A stretch of DNA of 64,000 nt from GCA-2401155 sp045047085 (GTDB lineage: Bacteria; Pseudomonadota; Alphaproteobacteria; Rhizobiales; Rhizobiaceae), in NCBI GenBank assembly GCA_045047085.1, contig JASFYT010000055.1, forward strand, positions 1 through 64,000. The letters are read 5' to 3'. Under the pieces are notes generated by a model. That model made no database searches. It was not told where the DNA came from and saw only the letters and a program-made list of their open reading frames with translations. Positions 26,274 through 33,007 of this stretch are shown piece after piece. A program made the translations under genes and the position numbers. Position 1 is the first letter of the stretch. Every line of letters starts with the position of its first letter.

Positions 26274-27214
26274 TCAAACACGCACCGTGGAAAATAGAAT
26301 GAAACAAGCCAATTGGGCATATCCACAATCTCTGAAATCCGAAGGTCACCACAGGTTGAGATCAACATATAGGCATCTTCCGCCGCCAGTCCACGTGTGG
26401 CACAGAGAAAATCAATCATTCCAGAAACAGCATCCCGCGATGCCGCCATCAGATCAGGCCCGATGCCGGTAGTTACCTCGTAGCCCTTGGCATCCAAGTG
26501 GCGTGTAACCGGTCCTGGTGTGGTGAAACGCGGCATATTCAGATTGGCACCTTTCACCAAATCAATGGTCATCACCGTATCCATTGGCGACTCAATCGCC
26601 GTGCCACATACTTCACCATCGCCTTGTGCCGCATGGGTATCGCCAACCGAAAACAGAGCACCTTCCACCTCAATTGGTAGATAGAGCGTGGTGCCCGCAG
26701 CCAGATCACGGATATCCATATTGCCGCCGACGCGACGCGGCGGCACAATCGAGTGCAAGCCTTTTTCGCCTAAGGCATTACCGATGGTTCCGGCGAAAGG
26801 CTTCAACGGCACACGGCCATTTTTGCCAAACAGTGCTGGCTCCAGCGTATTTGGATCATATTTCCAGATTGTCAGAGCAGGGTCCGGAAATTGGTCAGCT
26901 AACAGGCCAAAGCCCGGAATGTTTGCTGTCCAGCCAAAGCCCGAAGGCTTAAAGCTTTCAATTGTAATTTTCAGCGCATCACCGGGCATTGCCCCTTCAA
27001 CATAAATAGGCCCATTCACGGGATTGATCTTGCCAAAATCTAAGGTGGCCACATCGGCCACGGTGCTGTCAGCCGTCAGCTGCCCGGCCGATGAATCCAC
27101 ACAGTGAAATTCAATCGTGGTGCCAGGACTGACCGTCTCGACTGGGACAATTGAATTGTCCCAGCCAAAATGGTGCTGATGGTTATGTATGGTATATGAA
27201 CAATTATTGCACAT
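26270..27214 (-). CDS. Acetamidase/formamidase family amidohydrolase
   Basis: A 314-residue member of the FmdA_AmdA family (Pfam PF03069), which hydrolyses formamide, acetamide or related small amides to ammonia and the acid. Motifs include VYVEGAMPGDALKI (here IYVEGAMPGD near residue 90), NMDIRDL near 166, GDTHAAQGDGEVCGTAIE near 190 (conserved acid/His cluster) and AYMLISTCGDLRISEIVD near 285. No signal peptide, so it is cytoplasmic. Its start lies inside the end of the binding-protein gene (11-bp overlap). Placed with AmiC/AmiR and an importer, it is the likely catabolic enzyme. Exact substrate unknown. Confidence 0.92.
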   Translation of the reverse strand: MCNNCSYTIHNHQHHFGWDNSIVPVETVSPGTTIEFHCVDSSAGQLTADSTVADVATLDFGKINPVNGPIYVEGAMPGDALKITIESFKPSGFGWTANIPGFGLLADQFPDPALTIWKYDPNTLEPALFGKNGRVPLKPFAGTIGNALGEKGLHSIVPPRRVGGNMDIRDLAAGTTLYLPIEVEGALFSVGDTHAAQGDGEVCGTAIESPMDTVMTIDLVKGANLNMPRFTTPGPVTRHLDAKGYEVTTGIGPDLMAASRDAVSGMIDFLCATRGLAAEDAYMLISTCGDLRISEIVDMPNWLVSFYFPRCVFE

Positions 27215-28835
27215 CGTTTACATACACGTAGTCATAGTTGACAGGGATAGAAACTGGATCAACATAGAGCGCATCTGCGCCGCCCATACGTTTTGATTTC
27301 ATTGTGTAACGCTGCTCGTTAAAGACAGGCACCCATGGCGCGTCTTTCATTACTTCCATGTAAACATCACTCCACATTTTTAAACGCTCATCAGCTTTGG
27401 CGGGGTCAGTCACTGCATCAGCTGCAGTTGCCATTGCATCAAGCTTTTTGTTGCAATACCACGACCAGTTCCAGCCACCTTGTACGGCACCTGCACAACC
27501 CAGAATTGGCCCGTAAAAATTGGACGCATCCGGGAAATCGGCAATCCAAGCCATGCCGCCAGACCAGATCATTGGCGCCTGATCAGATTCACCGCCTGCG
27601 GCGATAACACTGGCCTGTGCCAGAGATTTGATCGAAACTTTGATGCCGATACCAGCCAGATCCTGCTGGATCGCTTGTGCGATACGAGGATTGGGGTCGG
27701 TATTCATCACGTAAAGTTCTGTGTCAAATCCATCGGTAAATCCAGCTTCGGCCAGCAATGCCTTGGCAGCACCCTTGTCAAAAGCATAGCCGGCATAGTT
27801 TTTGGTGTATCCTGGCATTGTTGGTGGCAATGGTTGTGTTGCAGACACAGCACGACCATTAATCACCTGTATGATCCTATCTTTATTGATCGCCATGTTC
27901 ACGGCTTGACGCACTTTGACGTTGTCAAACGGCGGCATTTGCGTATTCAGAGTGATATAACCAGTGTGCAATTGCCCACCTTCTACGACTCGTGCGGCTT
28001 GCGCTGGATCGTTCATTACCTCACGAAACTTTGCCGGTGGAATGCCGTCTCCGGGAATATCGACTTCGCCATTTTGCAAGCGCAGTAACGCGACGATTGG
28101 TTCTTGGCCAACTTCAAAAGTAATGCTGTCCAGATAAGGCAGACCTTCGCGCCAATAGTTGGTGTTCTTTTTAAACACAAGCCGCTGACCGATAGTCCAT
28201 TCTCCCAAGCTATACGCACCGGTACCAACTGGATGCTTGCCAAAATCATCACCTGCAGCAGCGACTGCCTCTTTTGGTACGATTGAAGCAAAATTCAACG
28301 CCATAACATGTAGGAACGTCGCGTCTGGCCGTGAGAGTTCGATGGTTACACTCATAGGGCCGTCAGAACGAACGCCTTCCAGGCTTTTGGCAGAACCGTC
28401 AGCCATTGCCTCAAAACCTTTGATTGAACCGAAGAAACCCGCGCCCGGGCTCTGGGTTTTTGGATTGCTGACTCGGTTTAATGAGTAGATCACGTCCTCG
28501 GCTGTCATTTCACGACCATTATGAAATTTTACACCTGACCGTAGCTTAAAGGTGAAGGTCTGTCCGTCATCAGAAATTGTATAGCTTTCGGCAAGGCCGG
28601 GTACTAAATCTGTCGTGCCTGGCGCATAATCCATCAGACCATCAAAGATTGATTTAATCATTGACCAGTTCTGCCAGTCATAACCGATTGCCGGGTCAAG
28701 CGTGGCTACATCATCTTTATAAGTCACAACAATGCCGCCACCTGGCTTGGCATTTGGGTCCATCGCGTTCGCCTCTACCGCTATTGGTAGCGCAAGACAC
28801 AATGCCAATGCACTCGTGGTTAGTAAATGTTTCAT
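27204..28835 (-). CDS. ABC importer substrate-binding protein (SBP family 5)
   Basis: A 543-residue periplasmic binding protein of the DppA/OppA type. It has a signal peptide (MKHLLTTSALALCLALPIAVEANA), the family start VVTYKDDVATLDPAIGYD, SYTISDDGQTFTFKLRSGVKFHNG near residue 85 and PVGTGAYSLGEW near 200. This family binds peptides, but many members bind other solutes. SD AGGGAGAG precedes the ATG. Because the operon encodes an amide sensor and an amidase rather than peptidases, the ligand may be an amide-bearing compound rather than a peptide. That is inference from context. Confidence 0.92.
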   Translation of the reverse strand: MKHLLTTSALALCLALPIAVEANAMDPNAKPGGGIVVTYKDDVATLDPAIGYDWQNWSMIKSIFDGLMDYAPGTTDLVPGLAESYTISDDGQTFTFKLRSGVKFHNGREMTAEDVIYSLNRVSNPKTQSPGAGFFGSIKGFEAMADGSAKSLEGVRSDGPMSVTIELSRPDATFLHVMALNFASIVPKEAVAAAGDDFGKHPVGTGAYSLGEWTIGQRLVFKKNTNYWREGLPYLDSITFEVGQEPIVALLRLQNGEVDIPGDGIPPAKFREVMNDPAQAARVVEGGQLHTGYITLNTQMPPFDNVKVRQAVNMAINKDRIIQVINGRAVSATQPLPPTMPGYTKNYAGYAFDKGAAKALLAEAGFTDGFDTELYVMNTDPNPRIAQAIQQDLAGIGIKVSIKSLAQASVIAAGGESDQAPMIWSGGMAWIADFPDASNFYGPILGCAGAVQGGWNWSWYCNKKLDAMATAADAVTDPAKADERLKMWSDVYMEVMKDAPWVPVFNEQRYTMKSKRMGGADALYVDPVSIPVNYDYVYVNDVQ

Positions 28836-28866
28836 TTTTCTCTCCCTTTGGTTAGATTATCTATAT

Positions 28867-29787
28867 TCATCGTATTTTTATGCGCGGGTCGACCATCAGG
28901 CTGATGACATCTGCGACGAGATTTCCGATAACAATGGCAGTGGCTGAAACCAGCGTAACACCCATGATAATGGGGATATCGACGCGCTGAATTGCCTGCC
29001 AGGCAAGCTGACCAATACCGGGCCAGCCAAACACACTTTCAACCACCACTATGCCACCCATGAAAATGCCAACATCAATGCCAATCATCGCAATGATGGG
29101 CAGAATTGCATTGGGTAAAGCATGGCGTAATATAATGCGGCGGCGTGTCAGGCCTTTGGCCCGCGCCGTACGCACAAAATCCTGGCGTAGCACATCGATC
29201 ATTGATGAGCGCATCATCCGGCTATACCAGCCAGAGCCGAGTATTCCCATTGTTAGGGCTGGTAAAACCAGATGCGAAAACGTGCCATAACCACCAATGG
29301 GGAACCAGTGGAGTTGCACCGCAAACACGTAGAGTAATAACAGGCCGACCACGAATTGCGGTGCGGAAACTCCAACAAATGAAATAATCATCAGGGTTTG
29401 ATCTGTACCGCTGCCTCGACGTAACGCTGCAATCACCCCCATGGAAAGGCCGATCAAAAGTTCGGTGAATATAGCACCTGCCATTAACAACAAGCTGGCA
29501 GGCAGGCGCGACATAATCAGGGTGCTCACCTCGGTTTTCTGTAAATAGGAACGACCCAAATCACCTTGAACGAGATTGCCAAGATAGCGCCAGTATTGAA
29601 CGACCAATGGTTGATCCAGCCCAAGTTGCTCACGAATGTTTTGTACCGTCTGCGCCGTTGCAGAACGCCCGGCAATCTGACGAACCGGGTCTGCAGGTAA
29701 CCAATAAAGAAGCACGAAAGTGATCAGGGAAACGCCGAGCAAAATAAGCACAGACTGCACTAAGCGGCGGATAATAAAGCTGGTCAT
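28867..29787 (-). CDS. ABC importer permease (DppB type)
   Basis: A 306-residue inner-membrane permease. The start MTSFIIRRLVQSVLILLGVSLITFVLLYWLPADPV is typical of DppB/OppB. The BPD_transp_1 domain contains the coupling-helix EAA-like motif FVRTARAKGLTRRRIILRHALPNA near residue 190. About six membrane segments. Its ATG shares one base with the stop of the partner permease (TGATG), which implies translational coupling. Confidence 0.93.
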   Translation of the reverse strand: MTSFIIRRLVQSVLILLGVSLITFVLLYWLPADPVRQIAGRSATAQTVQNIREQLGLDQPLVVQYWRYLGNLVQGDLGRSYLQKTEVSTLIMSRLPASLLLMAGAIFTELLIGLSMGVIAALRRGSGTDQTLMIISFVGVSAPQFVVGLLLLYVFAVQLHWFPIGGYGTFSHLVLPALTMGILGSGWYSRMMRSSMIDVLRQDFVRTARAKGLTRRRIILRHALPNAILPIIAMIGIDVGIFMGGIVVVESVFGWPGIGQLAWQAIQRVDIPIIMGVTLVSATAIVIGNLVADVISLMVDPRIKIR

Positions 29788-30692
29788 CAATCACGTCCCC
29801 TCTGGGTCGGGTCGAGTACATCACGTAGCGCGTCACCAACAAGATTGAATGCCAGCGCCAACACCACTATCGCTAAGCTTGGGAAAAATACGAGCCAAGG
29901 TGCCGCCTGAAAATAGGTTTGATTTTCAAAAATGATATTGCCCCAACTGGCCAAAGGGGGCTGTACCCCAACCCCAAGAAAACTCAACGTTGCCTCCAGC
30001 AGAACTGTGGTGGAAATACCCAACGTCCCCCAGACGATAATTGTTGGCACTAAATGTGGCAGAATATGCTTGAACAATATGCGCATATGCCCCGCACCCA
30101 ATGTCCGTTCTGCAGCTATAAATTCGCGTGCTGCCAAGGAAGATGTTTCAGCATATAATACCCGTGCGGTCTGCACCCAGTTCACGGTGGCGATCACCAT
30201 TGCCACAATCCAAAGCGATGGTTGGAAAATCGCTGCCAGGCAAATAGCTAATAATAAAGCTGGAAACGCCATCATCAAATCGGTCATCCGCATCAGCGCC
30301 CCACCAACCCAACCACGAAAATATCCAGCTGTCACGCCGACAAGTGTTCCAATAATTAATGCCATGCCATTGGCTGCTACCCCGATAATCAACGAGGTAC
30401 GTGCACCATAAAGAATGCGAGTAAGAAGATCGCGTCCCAGCAGATCTGTACCCAAAAGAAATGTGCTACTTGGCGGCATCGGCGCACCTTCGATGGTCAG
30501 CCCATCAAACATTTGTTCATAGGGAGAATAGGGCGTCAGCCATGGGGCAAATATAGCGCCGAGAACCGTTATCAAGATCAGCGCAAAACCAAAAACAGCA
30601 AGCTTGCGCTTGGCAAGTCGGGAAAAAGCACTTTGCCGTACAGGAATAGTAGCGGTATTGGGAGCTGCATCAGGAATAGTCGCGGTAGACAT
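29787..30692 (-). CDS. ABC importer permease (DppC type)
   Basis: A 301-residue permease with the N-terminal OppC segment (FSRLAKRKLAVFGFALILI), TDLLGRDLLTRILYGARTSL near residue 85, and the EAA-like loop EFIAAERTLGAGHMRILFKHILPH near 195. The ATG at 30692 is preceded by a strong AAAGGGGG and lies inside the end of amiR; an upstream in-frame codon at 30713 gives a longer form without family support. It pairs with the DppB-type permease. Confidence 0.93.
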   Translation of the reverse strand: MSTATIPDAAPNTATIPVRQSAFSRLAKRKLAVFGFALILITVLGAIFAPWLTPYSPYEQMFDGLTIEGAPMPPSSTFLLGTDLLGRDLLTRILYGARTSLIIGVAANGMALIIGTLVGVTAGYFRGWVGGALMRMTDLMMAFPALLLAICLAAIFQPSLWIVAMVIATVNWVQTARVLYAETSSLAAREFIAAERTLGAGHMRILFKHILPHLVPTIIVWGTLGISTTVLLEATLSFLGVGVQPPLASWGNIIFENQTYFQAAPWLVFFPSLAIVVLALAFNLVGDALRDVLDPTQRGRD

Positions 30693-31278
30693 CTGCCCCC
30701 CTTTCATCCGCAAGGCGCGCCACTACACGCTGGGCTGCCTGTTCTATTGTCTCACGTTTGGACATTGCCAGATGACGCAGATGCGCATATGCGTCGGCTT
30801 CGCATGTGCCGCTGGCTGCAAGCAGCGTTACTGCCTGCACAACGGTTTGGCGTTCTGCCAAGCGTGTTTGTAAATCCGATACCTCTGCCCGTAATCTCTG
30901 ACGCGCTTCATAGGTCTGGCGTGCAATCAAAAGCGCGCTATAAACACCGCTGTCGCCAACAGGTTTCAGCATCTGTGCATCAGAACCCTGCGCCATCGCC
31001 CATTCAATCCGCCCGGGTGCCTCTGAACCGATCAGGGCAATCAGTGGCATCGGTGCTTCACCCTGTGACCAAGGAAACTGGGCATCATACCCCATATCTA
31101 CGTCAAAAAACACAAAATCGGCACCCAAGGTTTCAGGGGCTAACTCGGGCCAATGGTTCGATACAGCCAATCCAATGGCGGTTAATTGTCGGGTAATCGC
31201 CTGCACCAACGCGTGTGGGCGGTGCAGAATCACTGCACGCGCCGCGCGTAAGTCTGGAGTGTGCAGGCCGGACCTCAT
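30670..31278 (-). CDS. amiR: ANTAR-domain antiterminator of the AmiR type
   Basis: A 202-residue regulator. The N-terminal part (residues 1-125) is a degenerate receiver-like domain without the usual phosphorylation site. A coiled coil follows (about 130-155), then the C-terminal ANTAR RNA-binding domain (VVQAVTLLAASGTCEADAYAHLRHLAMSKRETI). In Pseudomonas aeruginosa, AmiR binds leader RNA and prevents termination once AmiC releases it on amide binding. The ATG at 31278 overlaps the amiC stop as ATGA. A candidate RNA target with terminator lies in front of amiC at 32395-32468, so AmiR would control its own operon. Confidence 0.92.
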   Translation of the reverse strand: MRSGLHTPDLRAARAVILHRPHALVQAITRQLTAIGLAVSNHWPELAPETLGADFVFFDVDMGYDAQFPWSQGEAPMPLIALIGSEAPGRIEWAMAQGSDAQMLKPVGDSGVYSALLIARQTYEARQRLRAEVSDLQTRLAERQTVVQAVTLLAASGTCEADAYAHLRHLAMSKRETIEQAAQRVVARLADERGADVYRDYS

Positions 31279-32378
31279 TTGACCACCGATAGTAACGGCT
31301 GAACATCTTGCGGATGGCAATCTGGGCGGGTCAAGTAGGGGTCGGCTGCGATATCATTCCAGCTTTGCAGAACCTCAAATTTTCCTTCTCTCACTTGCGC
31401 AATAAGAACAGGTAGCTTTGTATGATGAGTTTCCAGATCAATTAGAGACTCTCCCGCCTGTGGGTACTGCAACAGATTCGAAAGTTTTTCATTCTCTGCG
31501 CCTGGCCTGCCATTCAAAAGTCCGGCCAAGGTACGAACAGCAAAATATGCGGATGCTTCAAACGATGATGCAAAGTCATGCCGCGGTCCGTGTGGCCAGT
31601 TTTCCCAACCGACAAAATAGGGGCCCACTGAAATCAATCCCTCGGCTGCGGGCCCGATGTGAGAAAGTTCACTTTCAGTCAGATTACAAGACAAAATAGG
31701 GCAGGTCTTTGCTGTGAAATACGCATCTTCAACCCCAAGTGCTGCATAGGCACGCAGTAGCTCATATGAAGAATCTCCGATCAGGGAGTTAAGTATAAAA
31801 TTTGGACGAACGGCTTTGATTTCAGCGATCATTCGCTCAACATCTGTATCGCCAACCGGCAAATAACGCTCGCCCAAAACCTCGCCACCATTTTCAACAA
31901 TAGCGGCGCGGGCAACGCGGCTCATCTCCCAACCCCATATGTAATTGGAGCCGGTTAGATAACCCCGCCGCCCATAACGCGGAAAGGTCCAGTTTAACAG
32001 CGGCAACAAGTGCTGATTTGGGCAGGAATGCGTATACACTACATGGTCAGATGCCTCAAACCCTTCATAGGGTGAGGGATACCAAAGCGTTCCGCCTGCC
32101 CGCTCTAAGCCGGGAATTATTTCTTTGCGGCTTGATGAGGTGACGCAACCGATCACATGACGTGCCGATGTGTCGTTCAGAATTTCAGTGCACAGCGGCT
32201 CATACAGATCAATATTACATTTTGGATCCCGCTCGACTGCAACCAGATTAAGATCAAATCCCTGCTCGGCATTGATGTCATTTATCGCCAGTAATGCGCC
32301 ATGGCGACAGGCCCGGGTTAGCGGAGCATATTTACCTTCTAGAGAAAAAAGTAAACCAACTTCAATTGAGCGTCTCAT
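31275..32378 (-). CDS. amiC: Cytosolic amide sensor / negative regulator of the AmiC type
   Basis: A 367-residue protein of the periplasmic-binding-protein-like family (Peripla_BP_5, as AmiC and UrtA). It starts MRRSIEVGLLFSLEGKYA and contains NLVAVERDPKCNIDLY near residue 45, VIGCVTSSSRKEIIP near 75, YTHSCPNQHLLPLL near 116 and GSNYIWGWE near 145. No signal peptide, so it acts in the cytoplasm as in AmiC, which sequesters AmiR until an amide binds. The ATG at 32378 has an excellent SD GGGAGGTG (32381-32388), just after the T-tract of a leader terminator. Ligand specificity cannot be read from sequence. Confidence 0.92.
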   Translation of the reverse strand: MRRSIEVGLLFSLEGKYAPLTRACRHGALLAINDINAEQGFDLNLVAVERDPKCNIDLYEPLCTEILNDTSARHVIGCVTSSSRKEIIPGLERAGGTLWYPSPYEGFEASDHVVYTHSCPNQHLLPLLNWTFPRYGRRGYLTGSNYIWGWEMSRVARAAIVENGGEVLGERYLPVGDTDVERMIAEIKAVRPNFILNSLIGDSSYELLRAYAALGVEDAYFTAKTCPILSCNLTESELSHIGPAAEGLISVGPYFVGWENWPHGPRHDFASSFEASAYFAVRTLAGLLNGRPGAENEKLSNLLQYPQAGESLIDLETHHTKLPVLIAQVREGKFEVLQSWNDIAADPYLTRPDCHPQDVQPLLSVVK

Positions 32379-32394
32379 TTCACCTCCCTGAAAC

Positions 32395-32440
32395 AAAAAA
32401 ACCCTGCATCATGTCTCCGTCGGAACGGATAGATACAGGG
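32395..32440 (-). terminator. Leader intrinsic terminator (attenuator) of the ami operon
   Basis: On the minus strand, CCCTGTATC (32440-32432) pairs with GATGCAGGG (32410-32402) with one G-U pair. An inner TCCGT/ACGGA stem is followed by seven Ts (32401-32395). It ends only six bases before the amiC SD and about 35 bases after the predicted transcript start. Default transcription should therefore stop before amiC. Confidence 0.85.
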
Positions 32441-32468
32441 CTCGGATGCCAACTGGCAGCAGTGCCAG
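32439..32468 (-). promoter_or_regulatory. Candidate ANTAR (AmiR) RNA-binding hairpins
   Basis: On the transcript, CTGGC-ACTGCT-GCCAG (32468-32453) is a 5-bp stem with a six-base loop carrying A at position 1 and G at position 4, the known ANTAR recognition pattern. Two bases later GGC-ATCCGA-GCC (32450-32439) forms a second, weaker hexaloop hairpin with A1 but G at position 5. Its 3' arm shares two bases with the terminator's 5' arm, so its formation would hinder termination. The second hairpin is less certain. Confidence 0.7.
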
Positions 32469-32479
32469 AATTTGAATTT

Positions 32480-32507
32480 AGTATAGAACGACACCGTGCA
32501 ATGTCAA
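32480..32507 (-). promoter_or_regulatory. Sigma-70 promoter of the ami operon
   Basis: On the minus strand, TTGACA (32507-32502), a 16-bp spacer and TATACT (32485-32480). The predicted start is near 32473, a few bases before the first hexaloop hairpin. Confidence 0.8.
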
Positions 32508-33007
32508 CTTCTTGGGAAAAATTTAACTTTCGTTCAATTTATTTCCCGCCTTTCAAAGGCAAATTTATTTTCCTTAAGTGCAGCCAGAAAGTTAGCATCG
32601 TATTTGCAAAAAACCTATTAATGTCAAATATTTATATATCAGTTAGGTATCTCACTGAGGTTGAAATACCGGGCGGATAGGATCATTTTTTGGAGACTTT
32701 CCTGACAACTCAAAGGAGTTTCCCTCCGACTAAGTCAAACAACAATACGCATTGTAAATTTTACTCGGAGCCATTGGATGGTCAGACGGTTCATTTCGAT
32801 AGCTCGCTTGCTGAACGGTTCTTCAAACCATGTATAACAATCACAGATTTGAAGGCAAAGCATGTGGTGCATAGTTCGAATGATAAACGGAAACATCGTA
32901 AGTCTGATGGCCTGATCAGAAATCAGACACCATTCCTCATTGTATCAAGCATCCCTCAACTTTTGCAGGGCAGATCCAAACCCGACCTGCCCATAAATTT
33001 GTATTGC
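32508..33007. other. Gene-free stretch between the ami promoter and the aas-like gene
   Basis: 500 bases without a credible gene. The left part is very AT-rich. An open frame at 32690-33082 runs into the 3' end of the aas-like gene in antisense, has no SD and shows no family pattern. No copy of the tRNA-Thr 3' end (a possible attR) was found here. Confidence 0.6.

Noticed and set aside
24024..33007. attR copy of the tRNA-Thr 3' end delimiting an island
   Set aside because: No convincing duplicate of the tRNA 3' sequence was seen by eye up to 33 kb, so no island end is called.
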